Source: Fragum whitleyi (Eukaryota; Mollusca; Bivalvia; Cardiida; Cardiidae). Taken from it: 64,000 nt of DNA. Positions 34,847-46,033 of this stretch are shown here, piece after piece; positions within the stretch are counted from its first letter, which is position 1, and every line of letters begins with the position of its first letter. Position numbers and translations under genes: made by a program. Under the pieces are notes generated by a model. It searched no databases. It was given only the letters and a program-made list of their open reading frames with translations, and was not told the origin of the DNA. Where the stretch lies: assembly GCA_948146395.1 (NCBI GenBank), contig OX411543.1, forward strand, positions 57,279,689-57,343,688. The letters are read 5' to 3'.

Positions 34847-36392
34847 ATTATGTGACCTGCCGTTCAAAAATGGACGATCTGAGTAATAATTGAAATTCGT
34901 ATTATGAGCCGTAAAAAAGGTTAACGAAATAAGTAGAAATCCTGTAAGTTTGCATTATTATTTGAACTAACAGAACTTTGGTCCAAACAATTTACATTCA
35001 TCATACATTTACATGTATTGTTTCCCCTAACGCCTCTTTCTTTTCACTACAATGCCATCAGAAAAGTCCGCCTTCAGTACTTTCAGTGCTTTGATTATTA
35101 CTTCCGGCCAATACATCATGAAATTGAAAACCACTTAAAATCCCTCGTTCAGCGCCACACCTAATACTTTCAAACCACTACTTCTTATCAATACAAAAAC
35201 GTTCCGAAGCAGTTCATTTAATCAATTTAACATGGTATACCCTTGGCTGTTGAGGATTTTAAAGTCTGAGTCTGATTGGTCCGTGGTGACCTCAACACTG
35301 AAATACACGTTGAATTAGATACAAGGAGTTAATGAAATATCGATAATTTGTTACCTTCTCTTTATTTCATTCAAAACTCGTTTATCTTACCCATTCAATT
35401 TTATTCCGAAAACATTCCAACAATCATTCCAAAGCATTCCTAATTCATCCAAATGTTCAAGGACATAATGCGCTTAGCTGCAAGTATTCAGATTTGCGTA
35501 CAATATAAACTGTGCTTGGCGACAGACTTATTTGATTTTTTTCCAAACTGATATTTATTCGTTTTGTTCGAATTTATTGCCATTAATAAGTTTCAAAACA
35601 TATGCGACCATCTAGAGGGACTACTAAATCCAAGTCTAATGATTAAGTTTTAAATCTATTATATCGTAAAAAGATCAAGATTAACATGTTGATTTAGGAT
35701 ATGAGTCAATATCAAATTTTAGCAAAATCTTTTCCAAGGTTTATTTCTTTTTAAATTTTAGTAAGAATGGACAGTCGTTCGTGTATTCATTTTGTAAAGA
35801 TTTGCTGTCAAAAGACTTCAGAGCGTAAAGTTACCGTGTTTTGTAAGATTTTTTTGTAAATAAACTTAATCACCCTAATATACAATTTTCTCGTGTCAAT
35901 GGATATCAGAGTCTGCTTCTTTTAAGTTTTTTTTTTTTAGTTTTTTCAACATCCTCTAGCTTATACGATCATACATTTCTTCATTTCCCAATTATTTCAT
36001 ATTTTCAAATAAAATTGATACTAAACCTTTTTGCAAAAAATGAAAGAAAACAACTACAAAAAAGAAATTGAGGCATCGTTTATAAAATTCGTCCATAAAT
36101 CATGGCATTGGAATGGCCTCGCAAAAAATTACATAAGCGTTATAACAGTTTCTTTGGCACATTATATTTCAAAATTTGTGTAACTAGTAAATATTGATAA
36201 TATAAAGCCACGATGACAATCGAGCTTACAAAGCGCGATGGCAAAAGGAATAATTTTGTAATGAATTTGGAATTAAATCATGTTATTGTGAAGCGGGACC
36301 ATTGTTTGGTTTAGACGATTCTTATTAAATTTGATCAATGCTACGTAATGTTATGACGTAATGCTCCATAAATAGATTTTAGAACGTGTCTC
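34847..36392. other. No gene; M1 remnant
   Basis: An eroded inverted M1 at about 35110-35460 (AAATCCCTCGTTCAGCGCCA; TTCATTCAAAACTCG; CATTCCAACAATCATTCC). Nothing else recognised. Confidence 0.55.
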
Positions 36393-36400
36393 CAGAAACT

Positions 36401-36681
36401 GTGCCACAGTCATAGCGCAGTTGGTAGCGCGTCGGATTGTCAATCTAGAGGTCCCGGGATCGATCCCTGACGGCGGCACTCATACTTTCCGACTATTTGT
36501 TTCTCACTAATGGGTTGATTATCGTAGATTATGTGAGATAGCAGCTGGAGGCTAGAAAAGGATGTGATGGTAGTACTGTTGTGAGAAATACAAGGAATCC
36601 ATTGTTAGGTGCTCCAGCCGCCGCGATATAACTGAAAAAATATTTAAAGCGGCGTAAAACTCCTTCAATCATTCAACCAAT
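36401..36681 (+). mobile_element. tRNA-derived SINE, copy 1
   Basis: The tRNA-like head has box A TAGCGCAGTTGGTAGCGCG, a GTC at the anticodon position (CGGATTGTCAATC) and a slightly changed box B (GGGATCGATCCC), ending GACGGCGGCA. An Asp-like source is possible. The body contains CCGACTATTTGTTTCTCACT and GAGATAGCAGCTGGAGGCTA; the tail is CCGCCGCGATATAACTGAAA, AAAGCGGCGTAAAACTCC, then TCAA-type repeats. CAGAAACT flanks it (36393-36400 and 36682-36689), probably the target duplication. Not a functional tRNA gene: stem pairing is poor and it is fused to a SINE body. Confidence 0.88.
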
Positions 36682-36689
36682 CAGAAACT

Positions 36690-38689
36690 TCCAAATATAC
36701 GCTGGCCAATAAAACACGGAACGAATGGAAGGTTTTGATCGATTTCGAAGAGCTTTTAATTGATTTTGGAGCGTTTGAATAGTTAGGACCATTTTTAGGC
36801 GTTGTTGATATTCATGGCGGGATCTGTCAGGGTAAGTATTTGTTTAAGAGTGCAATTAAAAACGGGCTTACAAATCTTTAAAAAGGTACAATGATTTACT
36901 CCTCAGAAACCAATGATATCTTAGATGTGTATGCTCTTCTCTGGAACTGTTACCTAGGTTTCGTTTCATTTAACACTCTAAAATATTAAAAGAGGAGCAG
37001 GTTAGTCTACCACAGTCTATATGCAATGATATGGTTGTAGATGTCTTGAAAGTGTAAGAGGCTACACTATGCCTGGTATAAAGCTAACCACGATTCTAAA
37101 AGTGGGGCAAATAACTTTGGGTGGGTAGACTGAAATCCCATTGTGAAAAATCAAAACTATTTTCTATCAATTTGGTAAGTAAACATAGGTTAAGTGGCGC
37201 TTTCATGACTACAACAATCACTATTGGAGCAAAATTTTATCCAATTACTCGAATTTTCATAAATGTCATCTACAAATTACTTTCCGATTTACAAGCAACT
37301 ATGGTCCTTACTTAGGGTGAGCCTCTGTTCCACTTCCATAGTTTGATAAAACTGTCGCGTCATAGCACAAACATTTCGCCAAATGAACAGATGTTCATAA
37401 CCTGAAAAAGTTGTGGTACCTTTCAGGTTCAGGTAAAGAATAAGCGAAATCTTATTAATGATCCTTATAAATGTTTGTGTAGTATAGTATACCGCATACA
37501 TAAATGTTTCTGTACCGATGTTTTTTTTGGAGCGGTTGATTATAAGACACAGTATATAATACCTACTGTGTCTATAGCTTTAAGCATTGCTGTTTTGGAA
37601 AACATTCATCTTGACGCTGTGAATGTAGTTGTAAGTTTATTCTTGTCCCAATTATATACTTACATGTATTAAAATCGAAGCTTTTTTTTCTTCAAACGTA
37701 AGATTGTTAAGTATCAAAAGTAGATTTAATACAACATTGGACATATATATGATCTTTCCATAGATTTTATTTGACACTAGTTGATCCTAACCGAGTCTAG
37801 AATGGAATATTTGATTTCTATTTCTATTCTACGAGGTTAAGGTCATCATTTCTCAAACAAAATTGAGTAACATATTAATTTTCTTACACTTACTCAAGTT
37901 TTGTCCGTATAAGACATTTTGCGAACGCCCGGATTCAAAAGATACTGCAATGGCATACGTCAGATGACGCCGTGATGACGTTATTTAGAATGAATTCTAA
38001 AACGTGTGTAAGACAAGGACATATGTATCTTTGTGCCTGTTCGCCATGGAAGACAACTTCTATTTTGCATGCTATATATTCATTTAAAGCATTTTTCCCT
38101 CGAAATGCTGTTTTTTAGGTCCTAAAGGTGGCAGGAACCCTGGATGAACGTTTACGTCATAAAAAAGTTACAACATTTTGATTGTACTTTATGACATGAA
38201 AAAGGATGTCGTGAAGTTTTTATGTGTCTCTATAAATGACAATTACATTCTTTACATATATTTCTTTTGAAAATTGAATTACATATTGAAATAGAAATAT
38301 TTGCCACATAAAATATCATACGAGAACTAATAATTGAAAGCTTCGTAAAAGAATTTTATGTCCATTTTTCTAAATTATAGGATTCTTGATTAGTCTTTCG
38401 AATCCCAAGTTCCTAGGCAGATAAAATAAGCAAATTTTGATTGAATTACGTTGTTGTTTATATATCGACGGTGTGTATGACATAGGTTTAGGTATAGAGT
38501 TGTAGGTTAAAAAGAGTGTCTTTCTTTGTTCGCTTTGTAGAATGATACCTTTCGTCATTTACTATTATTAGTTTATTGTGAAGAAGTGATTTTCTTTTAT
38601 TATTGAACCCACTTAGAAAAGACTACCTACTTTTTCAGATTCTAAAGTTAAAAATATGTTTTTTGTACTTCATGAAAATGTCATTAACT
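36690..38689. other. No confident gene; possible first exon at 36814
   Basis: ATGGCGGGATCTGTCAGG directly followed by GTAAGT at 36814-36837 looks like a short coding start plus splice donor (M-A-G-S-V-R), but nothing downstream in the window supports it. Weak M1-like words occur at 36705-36780. No other feature recognised. Confidence 0.3.
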
Positions 38690-39135
38690 AGGATCTAACG
38701 CATTCTAGATCCCTCGCTCAGTGCCATATCTAATGTATTCAAATCACCAATTCCAGTCACCCTAAAACGCTTCGAAATCGTTCAAAATTGCTTCGAAATT
38801 GTGAAAAATAATCACAAACTTTATCCAAATTGATCGAATCATTCTCAGAATTTATTGGCTTTTGTCGTTTTGGTCCGCAACCTTGAATCCTAAGGGTAAA
38901 TCGCTACCTTACTTTTCATTCATTACCGATAAATATAGTATAAGGAAAGGGTAGACCGAGGATTGTTGGTCCGCGAAAAGACACAAATAGAAAATATTGT
39001 ATTTTTATTAAAGGGGTTTTTATTGTATTGGTCGAAATTACCGATATCATATTACCTCCCCTTAATTTCCTTCATAGCTCGCTCCCAATAATTCTTTTTT
39101 ACCGAAATTATTCCAAATTACAAAACTGTATATTG
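38690..39135 (-). mobile_element. Degraded M1 foldback MITE
   Basis: ATCCCTCGCTCAGTGCCATA, TTCGAAATCGTTCAAAA, then ACCGATATCATATTACCTCC and CCGAAATTATTCC in M1 order (inverted). Both termini are lost. Confidence 0.65.
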
Positions 39136-39312
39136 GCTGGCTTATTCAACTGTAAAATAACAGTGCGTTTGAATAAATGTTTTGTTTATGATAAAACCTT
39201 AATTCAAGTTTAACCCATTCCCAAAAAGATTTTTTTCTTAAATAAAGTGATTCAACTGACCAAGACTTTTGGCTTGGGCGGTGCTGAATGCTGTTAATAG
39301 AAGGAAAACGTA

Positions 39313-39602
39313 AACAAGAGCTGTCACTGTAAGATGACAATGCCCCCGACACCGCTTTGATTTTAAATTATGGCCAATCTATGTTGAAGGTCAAGGTCAT
39401 CCAGGGGTCAAGGTCACCAAAGTATGTGCCTACAGAAAGGTAATGTACCAAGGAATGTTGTGGTAAAGTATGATGCGAATATGTTAAGTAATAAGGAAGT
39501 TATGGCCAATGTTAAAGTTTTTGGACGGAATGACGGACGGACGGACAGACGGACGGACGGACAAGTCAAATTTATGATGCCTCCCTATCGGGGGCATAAA
39601 AA
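39313..39602 (+). mobile_element. Short hairpin-ended element C (290 bp)
   Basis: Begins AACAAGAG, then TGTCA...TGACA, then the subterminal repeat ATGCCCCCG (39340-39348). The core is a single unit with AAGGTCAAGGTCATCCAGGG and TGATGCGAATATG words. Then comes a GACGG microsatellite (39530-39562) and the hairpin ATGCCTCC-CTAT-CGGGGGCAT (39577-39597), re-using the subterminal repeat, then AAAAAA. It is the minimal version of the plan shared with the elements at 26615, 27611, 33318 and 43101. Confidence 0.85.
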
Positions 39603-39609
39603 ATAAATT

Positions 39610-39700
39610 ATACTCAAGAAAACCGTGAAATTGACAACTGGAATGAAATTTATGTGATTACGAAATAAAATTGAGTGAGTTGGAAAATATTTCGTTTTCA
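39610..39700 (+). mobile_element. M1 left-end fragment
   Basis: AAAACCGTGAAATTGACA and CGAAATAAAATTGAGTGAGT match the first 90 bp of M1. Confidence 0.6.
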
Positions 39701-40615
39701 AGATTTTTTATGCCTAAACATAAGTAAAAGTTACTATGTTTTCGAGCACCACGTGCGCCTTCTTAACATGGTTGCTTTGAAAAAAAATCTACACGTGTGT
39801 CTTACGCATTTGATGTGCCAGTGATTCACGCAAGAAGTGTTGGAATATCCCCACGCTCTTTGTTATTATGAGGATAAAACGATTATTGCCATCGACATAT
39901 TGACCTTATGAAACTGGGTCGGATCCAGAAAAAAGTTTTTAAACTTTGAATTGAGTTAGGACTGACAAATGTTAAACGTAAGCAGCAGATAAACTGGTAG
40001 ACCTGGTCAAGGTCGGCCGCTTAGGACGTTTGTACGATAAGGTCTATGGTTTATTGACTTGATGCTTTCATCTCTAGTCAATATGGTATCAAAATTGGGG
40101 TGGCATTCTTTGAAGATGGAAAAATCCTATAAAAATCCTGACTCAAACACAGTTTTTGCTTGAGCCGGGCTGCAATGAATTTGTCTTTGTTATGGAAAAA
40201 AATATATAACATCGAATGTGTCTTTTGCAAATAAATGCCCTTACTCACAAGGGTGTGAGTAAAACAATTATTCTCACTTGCTCTCTTCTTCAACCCACTC
40301 ACACCATTAATTAACAAACACAATTCTGTAATAGGAATGAGGCTTGCATTCTTGGCACAGACTTTACAATAACGATAACACAATTACAGATATTGAATGT
40401 CTTTTTAGGAACTGAATATGCTGTTCTTTCGTAGACAAACATCGTAATCTGAAAAAGACTAACATAAATTTGAATACAAAGGAAATACGGACCAATCGCG
40501 ACAAAGTGTAAATTGGTGGGTGGGTGGGGGAAATGCCCGTCTTGTTCTTTATGTCTGCGCTTCAAGCCTCGAATGGCGTGGGCATGCCTCTGAAAACCTC
40601 TTATACTGATCATAT
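39701..40615. other. No gene seen
   Basis: Minus-strand frames at 40078-40383 and 40311-40640 (101 and 109 codons) have no recognisable domain. No repeats noticed. Confidence 0.45.
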
Positions 40616-41356
40616 ATGTTTTCATATACACATTTTTCACGACCCTTGAAACACCGGTCTAACATATGCATCTTACACTATAAACATAAACCGCGGCATT
40701 CAGAAAGCCGTGATAATAATTTCATTTTCTATATGACTGAGGCGGTTTTTAATGAAGTCAGTTTATGTGATTTTATGCCTAACTTTTCAAAGAAGAATTT
40801 ACCTACAACCCTTCATCCAAATATATTCGTTATCCCATCGATGTTCATATCATTTTATGATACATATGATTTGTATCGTTTTAACACGCCTATTTACGGG
40901 ATATTCCTCATGAAAATCGACACTGCTTTTTATTATGCATATTGCTGGTCTGTGATCAATCAAACCGAAAACAAAACTCTCACTTAAATGCTCAAGCTCT
41001 TGCTTTTAAAATTAATCTGTCATGGCAAAATGCAGTGCTATTTGAGAGTCCCTGTTTTATGCGTGGAAAAGGGCCATCCTAAGATTATTCATAGTATCGT
41101 CGTCTGCATAACAAGTCGCTATTGTCCGTTTTTACTGCTTATTCAAAGGTGCATGGACAATCCATATCAAGTGAGTAATCGAAGATCAACTCTACATTCG
41201 AAAAGAAGAGGAAGAGAAAGCGTTTTCTCGAACCTCACTCTTGTTTGTGTATCTATACTCTTTACGCGTTTTGATTTTTTTTTGCGCATTGCACCATTCA
41301 TTAGTTTTGTGATCAAAATTGTTATTGTTGTTTTCAGCAATTCTTCTCATTATTAA
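40616..41356 (+). pseudogene. Receptor-like (7TM?) frame with one in-frame stop
   Basis: Two frames of 123 and 122 codons abut in the same reading frame, split only by a TAA at 40985-40987, giving a 740-base stretch with one stop in A+T-rich DNA. The first contains SMFISFYDTYDLYRFNTPIY and AFYYAYCWSVI, reminiscent of TM2-TM3 of peptide-type rhodopsin receptors. The second has a basic segment (NRRSTLHSKRRGRES) before hydrophobic FSNLTLVCVSILFTRFDFFL and FISFVIKIVIVVFSNSSHY, placed like loop 3, TM6 and TM7. I see no D/E-R-Y, no W-x-P in TM6 and no NPxxY. It may be a decayed intronless receptor gene or chance hydrophobicity. Confidence 0.35.
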
Positions 41357-41420
41357 ATGAAGTCGAACAATTAATACAACTTGGAAAAATGATATTAATA
41401 TTTCGCGTAAAGTCTACATC

Positions 41421-42748
41421 TTATTAAATCGGACTGCGAAGCAGTCGATTTATATTTACCGTTTTCCAGAAATCCAGTCTGTTTGACCCACTACATTTTT
41501 ACCATTATCTTCTTAGCAATGTGTTCAAACTAAATTATGTGTTTTCAAACACCGAAGAAACGGCCTTTTCAGTCACAATCTACAGACTTTGTTTTTATCT
41601 TATTTACTTTTCGACAAATACAGAAGAGGCTAATACAAAATTTGATGTAATTTTCGCTTTTAGTAATTACCAGTTAGTATTTTCAGTGTTTATAACAAGA
41701 TTTTCGGTTGAGTAAAGGAGTTGAAACGTACAATAGGTTAACTGTATAATAAATTTGTAGCACTTACAATATTACTGCTCTGATGTTTTTCTCGAACGGT
41801 CATTTACCAGTTGTAGGGCCGACAACCAATCAAATTCTGTTATGATTACACCCGGTCAAAACCCACGCGTAAATTCAGACCACGTGGTAGATGCAAATGG
41901 ACATCGTCTGCTCGAAATGTGTCAATTAAGTTGTTTGTCATTGGTCAATAGTCGTCTGCACTCAAACAGGGAGCGTGGGAAGTTTACTTTTTGTTCGCAT
42001 GGTGGAATGAGTACTGTTGACTATGTGTTAACAAATAGAAATAATTTTGTAATTTTGAAATATTTGATTTCAATGAGCACTCTGATCACGCTCCAATCCT
42101 ATATTCAATAAATTCAAATTTGAGTATGAAGAAAAATTATTCAACAACAAATAAACCGACAAAAACATACGATTAACTGATATAGGATAGCAGTAAGAGC
42201 GATCTATTTTTAGAACAACTCATGAATAATCATAGAGTGCTGCTAGATTTAATCGATTGGTCAGAAACCAAAGATATAAATAGCATAGGTGGCGATTTCA
42301 CGTGTTTCTTGAGGGAAAATGCATTTATAGTATTTGGGAAAACCCAATGCTTGAAATACAAACATCTTGGTAATCAAAATTGTAAATAGTTTAATGAAAA
42401 ATGTTTGTTGCTAAACAGGCTTTTAAACTCTATAGAGAGAGGAATAATATTAACAGACAAGCTTTTAGCTTGGCGCGTGCTCATTATAACAACGTAAAAA
42501 ATCTGCTAAGAAATAATTTAGACTAGCAGAGGGCTATCGAACCAGCAAACTTTCAAAATCGGACCCACGAGGTTGGATAAGCTGGCGATGTCCTCGAAAA
42601 GATGGAGTGTTAAGACAAAAAACTCACAAATTTGGCAAAGATTTTACCAACTTTTATTGTCCAAATTTGAGCCCTTTTGATTGGCGAACTATTGCACTAT
42701 CCCAGCCTCTCAATGATGTCCGATTTACAGTGCTGACAGCACTTTGAT
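41421..42748 (+). mobile_element. 1.3 kb unit with LINE endonuclease fragment, copy 2
   Basis: Shares both endpoints with 8462-9761 (TTATTAAATCGGA start, AGTGCTGACAGCACTTTGAT end). Near its start it has an extra hairpin, ACTGC-GAA-GCAGT (41433-41445), absent from copy 1. Small indels throughout distinguish the copies, so they are separate old insertions or a diverged duplication. Same orientation. Confidence 0.8.
41842..42650 (+). pseudogene. LINE endonuclease C-terminus and linker, decayed (copy 2)
   Basis: Encodes DHVVDANGHRLLEMCQLSCL, NSRLHSNRERGKFTFCSHGG, then MSTVDYVLTNRNNFVILKY. It keeps the FTFCSHGG segment that copy 1 has lost. SDHAPI reappears in another frame, followed by the linker with NNINRQAFSLARAHYNN and stops. 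No RT follows. Confidence 0.82.
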
Positions 42749-43100
42749 TTTTAAATACATTATGGTACCTGTTATTTTAACCAATGCTTTTTTTATTTTT
42801 TGTACGCTATTTAGTACTTGAAGATCAAACGTTGAAGGTCATTGGTAAGAAAAACAATGCTTTTATTTCTCCTTCGATTCACCAGAAAGACAAAGTACAT
42901 TACTATGTAATCAAACCAGGATTTAAAAAAAAAATATTCTAAAGCACTTTTTTAAAAGTGTGTGAAAAATAAATCGAAAAAAAAAAACTTTTTATAGGAA
43001 AATATTTTTTTTCAAAATTTTGTTTCAGCTCTAATGGCCAAATGGAACCATAGCATAGTGCCCTTTCCCCACATATGTTTTTTTTGTTTGTTTGTTTTGA
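42749..43100. repeat. Repeat G, left part, split by the next element
   Basis: TTTTGTTTCAGCTCTAATGG, CCAAATGG and AGTGCCCTTTCCCC match repeat G at 2385-2450. The remainder of G resumes at 44707 with CCATACTGAATGGGA, so the hairpin-ended element inserted into it. The TTTG run at 43083-43100 adjoins the insertion. Confidence 0.6.
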
Positions 43101-44706
43101 TAGCTCACCTGAGCACGAAGTGCTCAAGGTGAGCTATTGGGATCGTAGAATGTCCGTCGTGCGTCGTCAGTCGTGCGTCGTCCGTCGTTCGTCGTCCACA
43201 ATTTCTTTAAACATCTTCTCCCCCTTAACCAGTGGGCCAATCTTGATGAAACTTGGCAGGGATGTTCCTTGGGTCAAGCTCTACCAAAGTTGTTAAAAAA
43301 ATGAAATCCACCCTTAACTTTCCCTTTACCCTTAACAAAAAGGGTGAAAATATGAAAATCTTTAAAAATCTTCTTCTCTGAAACCAGAAGGCAGACAGCT
43401 TTCATATTTGGTATGTAGCATCATCTAGTGGACCTCTACCAAGTTAGTTCATATCAAGACCCTGGAGTCATATTTGGGCTTTGCCCGGGCCCAACCCTTT
43501 TTACATAGAATCGAAAAAGCGAAAATCTTTAAAAATCGTCTTCTGTAAACAGATGGCAGACACCTTAAATATTTGGTGCGAAGCATCATCTAGTGGTCCT
43601 CTACCAAGTTTGTTCATAACAAGACCCTTGGGTCAAATTTTGGCTTTGCCCAGGTGCATCCCTTTATCTCTTATGAGCACGAAGGGAAACAAAATGAAAT
43701 TCTTCAAAAATCTTCTTCTATGAAACCAGAAGACAGACAGCTTTCATATTTGGTATTTAGCATCATCTAGTGGACCTCTACCAAGTTTGTTCATATCAAG
43801 ACCCTGGGGTCATGTTTGGGCTTTGCCCAGGCCCAACCCTTTTTACATAGAATCAAAGAGCGAAAATCTTTAACAATCTTCTTCTCTGTAACCAGATGGC
43901 AGACAGCTTTAATATTTGGTGTGTAGCATCACCTAGTGGGTCTCTACCAAGTTTGTTCATATCAAGACCCTTGGGTCATATTTGGGCTCCACCCGGGCGC
44001 ATCCCTTTATCTCTTATGAGCACGAAGGGTAACAAAATGAAATTCTTCAAAAATCTTCTTCTATGAAGCCAGAAGGCAGACAGCTTTCATATTTGGTATG
44101 TAGCATCATCTAGTAGACCTCTACCAAGTTTGTTCATATCAAGACCCTAGGATCATATTTGGGCTCCACCCAGCCGAAACCCTTTTTACATAGAATCAAA
44201 GAGAGAAAATCTTTAAAAATCTTCTTTAATCGAAACCAGATGGCACACTGCTTTCATTTTTGGTATGTAGCATCATCTTGTGGGACCCTACCAAGTTTGT
44301 TCATATCAAGACCCTTGGGTCATATTTGGGCTCCACCCGGGCGCATCCCTTTCAGCTCATCTGAGCACGATGGGTGAAATGGGAAAACCTTCAAAAATCT
44401 TCTTCTCTGAAACCAGAAGACAGACAGCTTTCATATTTAGAATGTAGCATCATCTTATGGACCTGTTCCAGGTTTGTTCATATCAAGACCCTTGGGTCAC
44501 TTTTGGGGTCCACGCGGGTGCATCCCTTTTTACATAGAATCAAAGAGCAAAAAGGCATATCTGTCTTGCTCTTTGCTGAAAACGTTCCATGGTATTGATT
44601 TTATGCAATTATAATCTTTTTGACATCTGCCTATCTTATTAATGTGATGTCCCAAGAGTCATAGAGACTCAGGTGAGCGATCTAGGACCATCTTGGTCCT
44701 CTTGTT
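43101..44706 (-). mobile_element. Hairpin-ended element A with dimeric array
   Basis: On the minus strand it begins AACAAGAG, then the perfect hairpin AGGACCA-AGA-TGGTCCT (44684-44700), then GCTCACCTGAG. The core is an array whose units alternate between about 166 and 176 bp (GCAGAC-type word at 43391, 43556, 43732, 43899, 44076, 44243 and 44419). A CGTCGTGCGTCGT-type stretch (43155-43198) follows, then the 3' hairpin AGCTCACCT-GAGCAC-GAA-GTGCTC-A-AGGTGAGCT (43102-43135). Non-coding; 72-80 codon frames are the repeat units. Confidence 0.88.
43102..43135 (-). repeat. 3' hairpin of element A
   Basis: 15-base arms with one bulged A and a GAA loop. The outer arm GCTCACCT(GAG) is the inverse of the subterminal repeat at 44669-44678. 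Confidence 0.92.
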
Positions 44707-45594
44707 TTGTTTTATTAGTTACTAAAAATTTCCCTCGGCATGTGATCCATACTGAATGGGAATATAAGTACATAAGTATGCTTTCAACATGCGTTTCGGG
44801 GCCTTTAAGTCCTTTAATTAATCAAGTCTTGATTTCATCGTACTCAATGTCATATTTAGCAAAAATCCTGACGATATTGACGAGCGAAAAAAACACGCTT
44901 TAATGGATGCCTCCTTATTATTCCCGAGGTCTTTTCGGTAGAATCGGTGAGAGTTCCTGATTGAAGGTACGACAGTCATCCGTAGAATCACGATATGGGA
45001 TCACTTTCAAAATATCCCAGAAGAGAATCTTAATTTAAGTCTTTTATGTGTGCAGGATAGCTAGACACAGTATTTTACGTAGCGTTCTTTAGATTGATGC
45101 AAGCCATACACAAATCAAGTGATAACCAGATTATTCAGTTTCCCGCACCTTTGTTTGACAAATTTTGTCTGTAGTTAGGCCATGTGTTTGCTGTACAGCC
45201 TATAACGGTAAAAAGGATGAGTTTCTTTACAAGAAAAAAAACAAGAATAGACACTCGTGTAGGTTTGATAATTTGTAATTCTGATGCATACTCTTTCTTG
45301 AGCTGTTATATTTGCTGGCTTTTTTTTTAGAAAAAAATCAAAATAAACAAGGTCGCCAACTGTCAGGAGATACACCCGTTACACTCCTTGATGACCAATA
45401 ACCAGTATGAAAAAAAGTTTAAAAAAACCCTCAAAACTAGGATAAAAGGGATGTTAATCCAGATATCATTGATTTATCGCTATGTGTGAAAAGTATACTC
45501 ATATTATCAGGATACCTTATATGCTCAAATTTGCCAAAACCTGAAGGATTTGAACGATGAATATTCATTTCACACACAAACAAAAATACATGGG
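44707..45594. other. No gene; right part of repeat G and an E fragment
   Basis: 44707-44830 completes repeat G. 44915-44965 (TTCCCGAGGTCTTTTCGGTA, GAATCGGTGAGAGTTCC) is one end of repeat E in inverse orientation. Nothing else recognised. Confidence 0.6.
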
Positions 45595-46033
45595 TACAGT
45601 TAATTACATCATGAAATTGACATTTGACTCAATCAAAACCATTCTTAATCGCTCACTCAGCGCTCCATTCATTCATACCAGACACTCACCCAAATCATTC
45701 AAATCGCTCCAAACTCACTGAAAACATATAACAACAACTTCGTTCAAAATATAAATAGATGGGAAAAAATCGGGATATCACCGGATTAATGGAAATTGTA
45801 AGCGTCTGATAGGGTCTTGAAGCAATAAGAAGCTATCAACAGAACTTGTATGCATATTTTATTAAAGGGAGGTAATCAAAATTGCCAATTTTGTTCATCC
45901 TGAACAAAATTTGCAATACTGGATTACCTCTCATTTAATTCACTCAAAAGTCGCTCCTCACATTCATTCAATTTCATTCCTAAATCATTCCATAATCATT
46001 CACCTTGTCAATTTCACGATGTTGTTTACTGTA
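45595..46033 (-). mobile_element. M1 foldback MITE, essentially complete
   Basis: Ends TACAGTTAATTACATCATGA and CAATTTCACGATGTTGTTTA followed by CTGTA. The central palindrome is GGGAGGTAATC...GATTACCTC around 45866-45930 with TTTTGTTCATCCTGAACAAAA at its axis. CGCTCACTCAGCGCTCCATT marks the segment where microsatellites arose in other copies. Confidence 0.9.

Noticed and set aside
36401..36480. Functional tRNA-Asp gene
   Set aside because: Box A and B are present but the stems pair poorly, box B is altered, and the sequence continues into a SINE body flanked by a short duplication; the same unit recurs at 52035.
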